A stretch of 64,000 bases of DNA, from NCBI GenBank assembly GCA_900768185.1, contig CAAGCB010000029.1:186001-250000 (forward strand), given 5' to 3'. The DNA comes from Alphaproteobacteria bacterium (lineage in GTDB: Bacteria; Pseudomonadota; Alphaproteobacteria; CAAGCB01; CAG-977). A program made the position numbers and the translations under genes. Shown piece by piece: positions 35,001-42,572 of the stretch. Position 1 is the first letter of the stretch, and each line of letters begins with the position of its first letter. A model generated the notes under the pieces. The model saw nothing but the letters and a program-made list of their open reading frames with translations. It was not told where the DNA came from and made no database searches.

Positions 35001-35487
35001 GAAACGCGGAATTTTGGTGCATTCGCTGTTGGAGGTTCTGCCGCGCCATTCCGAAACCGATCGTTTCGCCGTTGCGCGGAAACTGATCAAGACCCGCGCC
35101 CCCGGCATATCCGACGCCGACGCCGACGAATTGATCCGTTCCGTCGTTTCATTACTGACCGCGCCGGAATGCGCGGGCGTTTTCCTGCCCGATTCGCTTT
35201 CGGAAGTCCCCGTTTCGGGCGTTGTGAACGACCGCGTCGTGAACGGCAGAATCGACCGCGTCGCGATTTCGGAAAACGAAGTCCGCCTGTTTGATTACAA
35301 ATCGGGCGGTCGCGTTCCCGACGGCGTCGACGAAACGCCCGAAGCCTATATTCTTCAAATGGCGGCGTACAGGGCGCTGACGCGTCAAATCTATCCCGAC
35401 AAAACGGTGCGCTGTTTCCTGCTGTGGACAGAGGCGCCGAAAGTCGTCGAAATCACGGATTTGATTGCGGAACGCGAACGGAATTAA
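32035..35487 (+). CDS. addA: Double-strand break repair helicase AddA
   Basis: UvrD-type helicase-nuclease. The 1150-aa protein has Walker A ASAGSGKTKVLSDRVL, the helicase motif II LVDEAQDTSPDQW, motif III region GDKKQSIFSFQGA, motif VI-like YVALTRAADRLYVAGW, and a C-terminal nuclease with GRIDRVAISENEVRLFDYKSGG. It overlaps addB by 4 bp. With AddB it replaces RecBCD. Chi-like recognition is unknown here. Confidence 0.95.
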   Translation: MIDATDPNALQRVAANPFESAWVAASAGSGKTKVLSDRVLNLLLTGTPPEKILCLTFTRTAAAQMANKISERLGKWAAEDESDLIKDLTDLRNAPPDAPLIARARRLFARLLDTAGGLKITTLHGFCQSLLKRFPLEAGISPHFDVTDESGAKDLIARAQTDVLRDSAYADCLKTITLMTDEDGFLKLLAEMTFHMSKLRRINERFKTPEALKAAYESALSLPSNATKESLTRDFCRLSEERKAALKTAVAILSESTKSTDTKNGAVIADFLTADETDRLERLDKYIDAFVTQSDTIRSRLVCKESAAALPVVRKEAELALTCRQQLKSLATMARSTDLLKIGTAILNRYTALKAERGVMDYDDLIATAKHLLETSNAAAWVLFKLDGGIDHILVDEAQDTSPDQWAIVKALADEFFAGAGRETQNRTIFAVGDKKQSIFSFQGAVPEEFERMRLFFEQKVEAAGKKWNNVPMYISFRSVQSVIDAVNLVLQSPVPRDGVVAPDENATHISFRKNQGGLVEVWELEKKKPDDTRQPFTKPVERTFSQTPTTRLAQKIARRIARMVRGGEILESQNRPIRAGDILVLVRRRNAFIEDLSRELKTLGVPVSGVDRLKITTHIAVRDLMVLGDFLLLPEDDLALATVLRSPLCGTSADDLSVADIAAAKRAGAPPIGVSERDLFDLAFDRGGQTLFDRLKAYENRPDTPQGKAYLFLKDLLGRVDKMRPFELYSYILDSKGGRAAFVSRLGEQALDALDEFMSLALKFDMTSPPSLQNFLIFLRRNDVEIKRDPEQSAFDAVRIMTVHASKGLQAPIVFLPDTHQTPTVKSRTFWTDDDDLPLWSPSSPTACERVKEEIAAEEQKQFREYNRLLYVALTRAADRLYVAGWESKGSPTADWHTSVQKALSGYAASVQTDESDSPVLRLTCEQTVPPALAQKSAEIRAPAPLPAWANRPAPAEPTPPRPLAPSRPDVDDPAAQSPLTIGRVAAVKRGILVHSLLEVLPRHSETDRFAVARKLIKTRAPGISDADADELIRSVVSLLTAPECAGVFLPDSLSEVPVSGVVNDRVVNGRIDRVAISENEVRLFDYKSGGRVPDGVDETPEAYILQMAAYRALTRQIYPDKTVRCFLLWTEAPKVVEITDLIAERERN

Positions 35488-35488
35488 G

Positions 35489-35517
35489 CAAAAACAAAAA
35501 CAAAAACAAAAACAAAA
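35489..35517. repeat. CAAAAA hexanucleotide tandem repeat
   Basis: Four full CAAAAA units plus a partial one follow the addA stop codon directly. It is a low-complexity run with no clear function, immediately before the terminator hairpin. Confidence 0.85.
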
Positions 35518-35546
35518 GCGGAACCGTTCAAACAGCCCCGCTTTTG
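35513..35546. terminator. Hairpin between addA and the D-lactate dehydrogenase gene
   Basis: CAAAAGCGG pairs with CCGCTTTTG around a 16-nt loop. It is the only strong stem in the gap between the convergent genes and likely serves both directions. Confidence 0.55.
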
Positions 35547-35567
35547 CCCGCGTTCAATCGTTAAGAT

Positions 35568-36599
35568 TTATTTATTCAAAACGGAATTGATCGTTTTGCC
35601 GTTCACGAACGAAACGATGCTTTCGTCCGCCGTTCTCAGAATGCGGTGCACCGCGTCGATCGAATTGAACGCGACATGCGGCGTGATGACGACGTTTTTC
35701 AGCTGCAACATGCGCAGGTTGATCAGCGAACGCAACAGCGTGTCGGATTCGTGCGTTTCAATCGCGGACAAGTACAGATCGTCATGAATCAGCGGCGATT
35801 CGTATTCCAGAACGTCCAGCCCCGCGCCGTAGACTTTGCCGCGGGACAGCGCCTTGTACAACGCTTCGGTATCGATCAGTTCGCCGCGCGCGGTGTTGAC
35901 GATGACGACACCCTGTTTCATTTTGGCAAACGCCGCGTCGTCCAGCAAGTGATAGTTTTCCTTGGTCAGCGGACAATGCAGCGTGATGACGTCGGACTGC
36001 GACAGCAATTCGTCCAGCGAAACGTATTTGAATCCGTATTCGGCGGCGAATTTTTCGTTGGGATACGGATCGAACGCCAACAGGGTCATGTCAAAGCTTT
36101 TGGCGATTTTGGCGACATAGCGTCCGATCGCGCCCGTGCCGACGATGCCGATCGTGCGTCCGCGCAAATCGAAACCCAGATAGCGGTCGGTGCTGACGTG
36201 GCTTTCCTGAACGGCGCGGAAAGAACGGCTGATTTTACGGGTTACGTCGATCAGCAGACCGAACGTGTATTCCGCAACGGTCGAATCGCCGTATCCGGGG
36301 ACGTTGACGACTTCGATCCCGTGTTCGCGGCAGTATGCCAGATCGACGTTGTTATAGCCCGTCGAACGCAACGCGATCAGTTTCAGATTCGGGAATTTCG
36401 ACAAAACGCGCGCACCGACGTCGACGGCGTGAACGAACACCGAAATGATATCCGCGTCGGCGACCCGATTGATTTCATCTTCGTTCAGATCGGCGGGGCT
36501 TTTTTCCAGATAGACGGTTTGCGCGTCGATCGGCAGCGGATTCTTTTTATAGTAGTCGGCGGCGATTTCCGAAACATTGAAATAAACGATTTTTGTCAT
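35568..36599 (-). CDS. NAD-dependent D-lactate dehydrogenase (2-hydroxyacid dehydrogenase)
   Basis: A 343-aa D-isomer-specific 2-hydroxyacid dehydrogenase, most like fermentative LdhA. Seen: the substrate-domain ALRSTGYNNVDLAYC, VPGYGDSTVAEYTFGLLID, the Rossmann loop IGIVGTGAIGRYVAKIA, IVNTARGELIDTEAL (catalytic Arg) and VVITPHVAFNSID (catalytic His). It would reduce pyruvate to D-lactate, which fits a fermentative or low-oxygen lifestyle. I start at MTKIVYF (36599) with TGGAG upstream; a Met five codons earlier is less likely. Confidence 0.9.
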   Translation of the reverse strand: MTKIVYFNVSEIAADYYKKNPLPIDAQTVYLEKSPADLNEDEINRVADADIISVFVHAVDVGARVLSKFPNLKLIALRSTGYNNVDLAYCREHGIEVVNVPGYGDSTVAEYTFGLLIDVTRKISRSFRAVQESHVSTDRYLGFDLRGRTIGIVGTGAIGRYVAKIAKSFDMTLLAFDPYPNEKFAAEYGFKYVSLDELLSQSDVITLHCPLTKENYHLLDDAAFAKMKQGVVIVNTARGELIDTEALYKALSRGKVYGAGLDVLEYESPLIHDDLYLSAIETHESDTLLRSLINLRMLQLKNVVITPHVAFNSIDAVHRILRTADESIVSFVNGKTINSVLNK

Positions 36600-36849
36600 G
36601 GCATACTCCATCAATTTTCAATCTTTGACGCGTGAAATATAGGACGGTTTTCAAAAAAATCAATATGGCTTATATGACAAAAATCACAAAACGGGACAAA
36701 ACGGAAAAGTCGGCGGCTTCCGTCGGTCGGGACGCGACTGTGCGGCGGGATCGCGTCGGCGGTGTTCGCCGCCGTCTTGCAACTGGGCAAATATTGCCTG
36801 TTGCAGTGGCGGAAAAGGTGTGCTAGCGTAATTGACGATGGAAAATACA

Positions 36850-36917
36850 AAACGACCGTAGCGTCGTTTCCATACAACCGCCCCCGAAAGGGGTAACACC
36901 CTAAAACGGGGCTGTAT
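36850..36917 (+). promoter_or_regulatory. Structured 5' leader of the flagellin gene
   Basis: Just upstream of the flagellin start the leader has AAACGAC/GTCGTTT (36850-36869) and a GAAA-capped CCCC/GGGG hairpin (36882-36893). The CCCC run can instead pair with a second GGGG at 36908-36911 inside an outer ATACA/TGTAT stem, so two folds compete. GAAAGGAG at 36926 is the ribosome site. In Caulobacter flagellin mRNA leaders are targets of FlbT; the same is plausible here. No promoter could be called with confidence in the 341-bp gap (36600-36940). Confidence 0.5.
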
Positions 36918-36940
36918 CAATCCAAGAAAGGAGAAATATC

Positions 36941-38686
36941 ATGTCTACGGATAAAATTGCTCTGACAGCATCCATGCGTTCCAACCTGCTCAGCCTGAAA
37001 AACACGCAGGGCTTGATGGACAAGACCCAAGATCGTTTGTCGACGGGTTACAAAGTGAACTCGGCGATGGACAATCCTTCGTCCTATTTCACGGCTCAGG
37101 CGCTGAATTCGCGCGCCGACGACCTGTCCACGCTGATGGACAGCATCGGTCAGGCGATTTCGACGTTGGAAGTCGCGGATCAGGGCATCACGTCTTTGCA
37201 AAAATTCGTTGAACAGGCGAAATCCGTTGCGAACAGCGCGCGCGATACGGCGAACGTGTCGGCGAAAACGAAGTCGTCGATCAAATTCGACCTCGACAAC
37301 CTGAAATCGCAAATCGTCGCCGAAAAAGCGGTTCCGAACGCGAAAGCGAACGAAACCATGACGATCCGCGTCGGCGATTCGACGAAATTGACGGGTACGG
37401 TGAACGTGAACGAAGATTCCAAATTGGCTGATTTGGACTTGGAAGTCGCGGACGCCGGTTCGATCGTCGTTGACGGCAAGGAATACAAGCTGGCGACGAA
37501 TTCTGCAACGGGTAATTCGATGACGAGCAAGGTCGCCGCCGATTCCGTTATGAAAATTGTCGGAATGGACGGAGACACATACACATTGGCTGATGAATCG
37601 GGCAATACGATTTCCGTCGCCAAAGCCAATGTCACAGCCGGTACGACCAATCATACCACCATCGGTATCGGCGATACGGTGACAAACAAGGCTGACGCTA
37701 CCGTTACCGTTTCCGAAGACGGAAAGACGACCGCAACGGCGGTGTTCACGTTGACGGCTAACGCCGGTACGACAACGGATTATGAAGCGCAATCCTTGAC
37801 GGGAAAAATTGAAACGACAATCAACGTCGCCAAAGGTTCCACGGTCGCCGATTTTGCCAAAATCGTTGAAACGATGATCGGTACAAAGGTGTTTGACGCC
37901 TCTGTCGAAGAGTCGAATCTGGTCTTTAAAACGCTGGATACCACGTCCATCGAAGTCAAAGGCGCCATCGCCGAAAAACTGGGCATGGACAAAGGTCAGA
38001 CCATCACGTTGGAAGACACCGACACGGCTGAATCCCTGCGTCTGAAAATCAACGATCTGGACGGCGTTTCCGCCGAATTCGACGACAAGGGACGCTTGGT
38101 CATCAAATCCGAACAGGGCGACGATCTGGTGATTTCCGGTGCTCTGGCTGACAAGCTGGGCGTTTCCGGCGCGGTGACGAACGGTTCGAACGAACGCGCG
38201 ACCTACGCGAAACAGTTCGACGCCATTCTGACGCAGATCAACGAACTGGTTCAGGACACGTCGTACAAAGGCATCAACCTGCTGAACGGCGACAACCTGA
38301 CCGTCGTGTTCAACGAAGACCGCACCAGCACGCTGGAATTGAAGGGTGTCACCTTCGACGCCACGGGCTTGGGCTTCACGACCGCAAAGAACGAATGGAT
38401 CGACAACGACAGCATCGACACCGCTTTGGATCAAATTTCCAAAGCCACGTCTTCGCTGCGCGCGCAGGCGTCCGAATTCGGTCAGAACCTGTCCACCGTT
38501 CAGATCCGTGAAGATTTCACGGAAAACATGGTGAACCAGCTGACGACCGGCGCGGACAAGCTGACGCTGGCTGACATGAACGAGGAAGGCGCCAACATGC
38601 TGGCGTTGCAGACCCGTCAACAGCTGGGCATCAACTCCCTGTCTTTGGCGTCGCAGGCGTCGCAGAGCGTGTTGAAACTGTTCTAA
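36941..38686 (+). CDS. Flagellin
   Basis: Filament subunit, 581 aa. The N-terminal D0/D1 (about residues 1-110) has ALTASMRSNLLSLKNTQ, LSTGYKVNSAMDNPSSYFTA and a coiled segment; the C-terminal D1/D0 (about 415-581) has DTSYKGINLLNG, LDQISKATSSLRAQASEF and NMLALQTRQQLGINSLSLA. Between lies a surface-exposed variable domain (about 115-410), rich in Thr/Asp/Ala repeats and with less biased codons than the ends. Alphaproteobacterial style (MSTDKIALTASM). The structured leader and strong downstream terminator suit high expression. Flagellin modification, FlaF and FlbT genes are not in the window. Confidence 0.96.
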   Translation: MSTDKIALTASMRSNLLSLKNTQGLMDKTQDRLSTGYKVNSAMDNPSSYFTAQALNSRADDLSTLMDSIGQAISTLEVADQGITSLQKFVEQAKSVANSARDTANVSAKTKSSIKFDLDNLKSQIVAEKAVPNAKANETMTIRVGDSTKLTGTVNVNEDSKLADLDLEVADAGSIVVDGKEYKLATNSATGNSMTSKVAADSVMKIVGMDGDTYTLADESGNTISVAKANVTAGTTNHTTIGIGDTVTNKADATVTVSEDGKTTATAVFTLTANAGTTTDYEAQSLTGKIETTINVAKGSTVADFAKIVETMIGTKVFDASVEESNLVFKTLDTTSIEVKGAIAEKLGMDKGQTITLEDTDTAESLRLKINDLDGVSAEFDDKGRLVIKSEQGDDLVISGALADKLGVSGAVTNGSNERATYAKQFDAILTQINELVQDTSYKGINLLNGDNLTVVFNEDRTSTLELKGVTFDATGLGFTTAKNEWIDNDSIDTALDQISKATSSLRAQASEFGQNLSTVQIREDFTENMVNQLTTGADKLTLADMNEEGANMLALQTRQQLGINSLSLASQASQSVLKLF

Positions 38687-38708
38687 GAGCATTACGGACA
38701 ACAAACGG

Positions 38709-38736
38709 CAAAGGCGGAAGATTTCTTCCGCCTTTG
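38709..38736 (+). terminator. Terminator of the flagellin gene
   Basis: CAAAGGCGGAA pairs with TTCCGCCTTTG around a short loop, followed by TTGTTTT. It lies 22 bp past the stop. Confidence 0.85.
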
Positions 38737-38862
38737 TTGTTTTCCGAAAAAAAACGTCCCGCCGCAAACGGCATTGAAAATCGCGATTCCCCTCAGCCCT
38801 TCCCCGTCAAAGCCGAAACAATCCGATCCCGATTCGCCGCGTCCGCCGTGACGGACGCCGTA

Positions 38863-39948
38863 TCACAGGGATTTGCCCAGCGCGTCGACGTGTTCGATCG
38901 AACGGCGGAATCTGTCCGCATCTAAATCATATCCTTCGACATGCCAGCCCGGAACTTTCGTCGCTTTGGCAATCAAAGCCGGCATGTCGTCCGGCGTCAA
39001 TCCGACCTCTGCCAACGTGACGGGCAATCCCGTTTGTTTGTAAAACGCCATTACGCGGTCGCGCAAATCGTCCTGCCCGTCGTAATCCAACAAAGCCAAA
39101 ACGCCGAACGCCACCAAAAAACCGTGCAAATATTTGTGCGACGCGGGAAAAATCGTCGCGCCGTAATAAAAACAATGCGCCAGATTGGTGTTATAGTAAA
39201 ATTCGGGACAAACCGTCATATTGCTGACCAACCCCGTTGAAATCACGATATCCAGCGCGACCTCTTGCAACGCCTGCGACGACCGTTTTTCACGGCATGA
39301 TTCCAACGCTTCCGCCCCGTACTGCAACAACGGTTCGGTACAGGCGGCGCACAACGCGCGCCCGACCAGCAAATTTTGATCCGGCTTCACATGACGCAAA
39401 GCCAGTTCGACTTCGGCTTCTTTGCTTAACGCGTCGCCGATGCCGGCTTGCAGATATTCGATCGGCGCGCGGGCGATTATTTCATCGTTGATGAACACGC
39501 ACACGGGCGGACGCGAACTGTAAAAATTGTTTTTAAAACTGCCGTCGGCGTTGTACATGATCGCCAACGCCGTACACGGCGCGCAGTTCGACGAAATCGT
39601 CGGGAACGTGAACAGCGGCTTGCCCAAATCCTCCGCCAGAACTTTGCAGGCGTCGCAACATTTGCCGCCGCCCATCGCCAAAATCATGTCGGCGCCCGTC
39701 ACCGTTTCGTTTTGTTTCAACATGTCCACGTTTTCATAGGTGGAATCGCCGCCGTACCAAACGCGTCCGACAACGGAAACCCCGCCCCGTTCCAACGCGC
39801 GTTCCAACGTGTCGGCGGCGGCGGTCATCGCCCTTTTTCCGCCGACGATCACCGCCGTCTTTCCGTATTTTTTCAACAAAGCGGGCGCCTTGTCATACAC
39901 GTCCGCGCCGATTGCGTAATCGGGCAATGCGACATAACCGCGTTTCAT
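38863..39948 (-). CDS. Iron-containing alcohol dehydrogenase, glycerol dehydrogenase-like
   Basis: A 361-aa group-III metal-dependent dehydrogenase most like glycerol dehydrogenase. Seen: IVGGKRAM, the NAD loop MILAMGGGKCCDACKV, TFPTISSNCAPCTALA, IGDALSKEAE (a metal Asp) and SHKYLHGFLVAFG (a metal His). The substrate could be glycerol or a related polyol. AAAGGA precedes the ATG. It starts 20 bp after the pgsA stop on the same strand, so it may be the last gene of the znuA-to-pgsA run. Confidence 0.85.
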   Translation of the reverse strand: MKRGYVALPDYAIGADVYDKAPALLKKYGKTAVIVGGKRAMTAAADTLERALERGGVSVVGRVWYGGDSTYENVDMLKQNETVTGADMILAMGGGKCCDACKVLAEDLGKPLFTFPTISSNCAPCTALAIMYNADGSFKNNFYSSRPPVCVFINDEIIARAPIEYLQAGIGDALSKEAEVELALRHVKPDQNLLVGRALCAACTEPLLQYGAEALESCREKRSSQALQEVALDIVISTGLVSNMTVCPEFYYNTNLAHCFYYGATIFPASHKYLHGFLVAFGVLALLDYDGQDDLRDRVMAFYKQTGLPVTLAEVGLTPDDMPALIAKATKVPGWHVEGYDLDADRFRRSIEHVDALGKSL

Positions 39949-39968
39949 TTCCGTTATCCTTTAAAAAC

Positions 39969-40544
39969 TTAATCCAAATGTTTCAAACCCGTGCGCAGGT
40001 AATCGTACCCCGTCATCACGGTCAACGTCGCCGCAACCCAAATCAGCACTTCGCCGACCTCGCCGAAATAACAGAACCACGGCGAAAAATCAGCGACCAT
40101 CAGCATCGGAATCGCAAACATCTGTATCCCCGTTTTCCATTTCGCCAGACGCGTCACGGGCAACCCGATCCGGATTTCCGCCAAAAACTCGCGCAAGCCG
40201 GAAACCAGCACCTCGCGGCATAAAATCACGACGGCGGGCAACAGCCCCGTCGCGCCCAAACGGTCGAACGCCGCCATCATCAACAGCGTCGCGGCGACCA
40301 GCAGCTTGTCCGCGATCGGATCAAACGTGCGCCCCAAACTGGACGTGCTTTTGAATTTGCGCGCCAAATAGCCGTCGAAATAGTCAGTCACGGACGCCGC
40401 GACAAACAGCGCGCAACCGACCCAAGCGGCAAACACCCCCGGAAAATAGAACGACGCGACCACCCCCGGAATGACCAAAATACGCATAAAAGTCAAATAA
40501 TTGGGCAGTTTCTGCATAAAAGTTGTCTTTTTGTTTTCTGTCAT
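39969..40544 (-). CDS. pgsA: CDP-diacylglycerol-glycerol-3-phosphate 3-phosphatidyltransferase
   Basis: Integral membrane enzyme making phosphatidylglycerophosphate. The 191-aa protein has the CDP-alcohol phosphotransferase signature in two parts: TDYFDGYLARKF and LGRTFDPIADKL (D-G-x2-A-R-x8-G-x3-D-x3-D). It also has four to six membrane segments, starting PNYLTFMRILVIPGVV. Length is typical. It lies 70 bp after mutT on the same strand. Confidence 0.95.
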   Translation of the reverse strand: MTENKKTTFMQKLPNYLTFMRILVIPGVVASFYFPGVFAAWVGCALFVAASVTDYFDGYLARKFKSTSSLGRTFDPIADKLLVAATLLMMAAFDRLGATGLLPAVVILCREVLVSGLREFLAEIRIGLPVTRLAKWKTGIQMFAIPMLMVADFSPWFCYFGEVGEVLIWVAATLTVMTGYDYLRTGLKHLD

Positions 40545-40614
40545 CGATTCAGTCCGATAGTCAAAAGTCTGCGTTACTATATATCAATTCGACGCGCGCC
40601 GCCAGAGCGCAAAT

Positions 40615-41037
40615 TCATTTTTTTGCACGTTCCGTCCATAACCGCACCGCCGCGGACAACGACACGTCGGCGGGCGGCATCGGGTACGCGTCGGACAAAC
40701 CGACGGTCGCCGCATCGACGAATTCCAACTTTTGCCCTTCCGCGCCGACGGGGGTTCCGCCCCATTCGCGGCAGACGAACAAAGGCATCGCAAGGTGGAA
40801 ACCGTCGTAATCATAGGACGCGAACGACAGCGGTTCCAACGTCCGGACATCAATGTCCAGTTGCAGTTCTTCGTTCAATTCGCGGTGCAACGCCCGTTCC
40901 GGCGTTTCCCCCTGTTCGATTTTACCGCCGGGGTATTCCCACATGCCCGCCAGACTTTTCCCCGCGGGACGTTGAGAAAGCAACACTTTGAAATCGGGGG
41001 TGATCAAAGCTCCGGCGACGACCCACAGCACTTTCAT
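40615..41037 (-). CDS. mutT: MutT-type NUDIX hydrolase (8-oxo-dGTP diphosphatase)
   Basis: A 140-aa NUDIX protein with the 23-residue Nudix box beginning GGKIEQGETPERALHRELN and ending EELQLDI. The flanking YPG before the box and LEPLSFASYDYDGFHLAMPLFVCR fit the MutT/NUDT1 group that cleans 8-oxo-dGTP from the nucleotide pool. Its start overlaps the AMMECR1-domain stop of the preceding gene by 4 bp (ATGA). Confidence 0.9.
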   Translation of the reverse strand: MKVLWVVAGALITPDFKVLLSQRPAGKSLAGMWEYPGGKIEQGETPERALHRELNEELQLDIDVRTLEPLSFASYDYDGFHLAMPLFVCREWGGTPVGAEGQKLEFVDAATVGLSDAYPMPPADVSLSAAVRLWTERAKK

Positions 41038-42572
41038 TTCATTTTTCCTTTCGGCAGCCAGACGGACATCGGATTTTCCAAATCCCCGCTGTTTAAATCA
41101 ACAACGCGGAAACGGTAGATCTTTACCGTCGGCGACCAGTAATTCGCGGGCAACCCCGCCTTTTGTTTCAAATGCGCCAAAAATTCCTTCGGCGACGGGA
41201 AAGTCCCCCAGATTTGCGGCAAGAACAACGCCTTGTTAGACCGTTCGCGGAAAATCACGCCGTCCTGTTGCGGGTCAAGCTTTGTCAGCAAATCGTCTTC
41301 GCCGTCGAAACGGATCTGAACGGGATCGGTCAAAACGGAAATGGACAATTCGGCGGTTTTGATTTCGTCTTCGGTCAGCGGAACAAACCGGAAATCCGAA
41401 AAAACGGCGTTGTAAGCGTTTTCCGACACATCGTCCAGCAAAGACCGCGACGGTTCGCCCGACCCCGCCCCGCCGCGCAACGCGCCGTTATGATAGATAT
41501 TGACAAAGGTTGCCGTTTTGCGCGCAAATTCCTCCGGATAGCGGGATTCCGACACGCGCAGGGGACGCCCGCGTTCAAACCCCGAAACGATCGACTGCGC
41601 CGCGACGCGTAACAACGCTTCCTGATGTTCGCGCAGAACCGCCTCGATATGTTCCAAATCCTCGCGCGTCCCGTCGTCGTTTTCATACACGCCGAACGCG
41701 CCGTAGCCTAAGGTTTCGTCGGTTCTCACGTCGCCCGCGCCCGACGTCGCCAGCGAATCGATCAGTCTGACCGTCGATCCGTTTTCCGCCGCGTAAGCCA
41801 GCATGCCCGCAACGGGCAGGGACGCGCAGAAATGGCGTTTTTTAATCCTGCCGTATTCCTTGTTTTCAGCCATTCTGACCGCTTCGCGCACCGTCTTTTC
41901 GACTTTGTCCGCGTCTTTGCCCGACGCCATGTCCGACGATACGACAACGACGGTTTCCAATCCGCCCCAAACCGCGTCAATCAAATCGGCGACCTGTTCG
42001 ATACTGGCGTCTTCGACCAAAACGGGAACGATTTCAACGTCCTTGGAAAACACGGCTGACACGAACGGCAACTGGGATTCCAGCGACGATTCGGCTTCAT
42101 GAGCGGCTCCGTCATAGTCGATCCCCTGAATTTTCAAAAGCTTTTCATTCATTTCGCGGTCGACTTTGAACCGACGGTCGGGCATTTCCCAATACAGCGC
42201 GTCAGACAGCGATATGCCGTAATACTTGCCCCGATGCGACGACCCGATCAAAACGACGCGCTTTACAAAAGGTTTCAGCCGCCGCAACGCCGCGTATCCC
42301 GCCGCCGTAACGTCCCCCGCGAAAATCTGCGCGCCGTGCGGAACGATGACGGCTTTGGGGATTTCGTCCGCGGGCAGGCGCAAACGCCCGTCCGCCGCAT
42401 CAATCAAATCGGTCGCTTTTTTCACCAGATCCGCCCCGTTTCGGGGATAAAGCGTCCCCGCCGCGACGGGATATCTGATTTTATGCGCTCCGCCCTCCGA
42501 CGCCGGCGCGGGTGCGACGATCGCGAAAAAAACAAAACAACAAAACGGTATCAAAAGGTCTTTCGGTTTCAC
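41034..42572 (-). CDS. MEMO-AMMECR1 fusion protein with N-terminal signal sequence
   Basis: A 512-aa fusion. Residues 1-25 are a signal-like segment (LLIPFCCFVFFAIVAPAPA). A MEMO domain follows (about 30-290), with VIVPHGAQIFAGDVT, VVLIGSSHRGKYYG, SLESQLPFVSAVF, VPVLVEDAS and VVVVSSDMASG. An AMMECR1 domain fills the C terminus (about 330-510), with GRPLRVSESRYPEEF, FVNIYHNGALRGGAG, YNAVFSDFRFVPLTEDE and FLPQIWGTFPSPKEFL. In other bacteria MEMO and AMMECR1 are separate cytoplasmic partners of a radical SAM protein. An exported fusion is unusual. No radical SAM gene is in the window. It overlaps znuA by 4 bp and mutT by 4 bp. Confidence 0.85.
   Translation of the reverse strand: MKPKDLLIPFCCFVFFAIVAPAPASEGGAHKIRYPVAAGTLYPRNGADLVKKATDLIDAADGRLRLPADEIPKAVIVPHGAQIFAGDVTAAGYAALRRLKPFVKRVVLIGSSHRGKYYGISLSDALYWEMPDRRFKVDREMNEKLLKIQGIDYDGAAHEAESSLESQLPFVSAVFSKDVEIVPVLVEDASIEQVADLIDAVWGGLETVVVVSSDMASGKDADKVEKTVREAVRMAENKEYGRIKKRHFCASLPVAGMLAYAAENGSTVRLIDSLATSGAGDVRTDETLGYGAFGVYENDDGTREDLEHIEAVLREHQEALLRVAAQSIVSGFERGRPLRVSESRYPEEFARKTATFVNIYHNGALRGGAGSGEPSRSLLDDVSENAYNAVFSDFRFVPLTEDEIKTAELSISVLTDPVQIRFDGEDDLLTKLDPQQDGVIFRERSNKALFLPQIWGTFPSPKEFLAHLKQKAGLPANYWSPTVKIYRFRVVDLNSGDLENPMSVWLPKGKMK

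Noticed and set aside
35489..35517. The CAAAAA repeat as a CRISPR or phase-variable element
   Set aside because: It is a simple low-complexity run outside coding sequence with no spacers and no promoter nearby.
36800..36840. A sigma-54 promoter (TGGC...TGC) upstream of flagellin
   Set aside because: The GG and GC dinucleotides are 12 bp apart instead of 10, so the element does not fit the strict spacing.
36917..38767. A 616-codon open frame antisense to flagellin
   Set aside because: It mirrors the strongly biased flagellin codons, has no ribosome site or family features, and the sense product is a clear flagellin.
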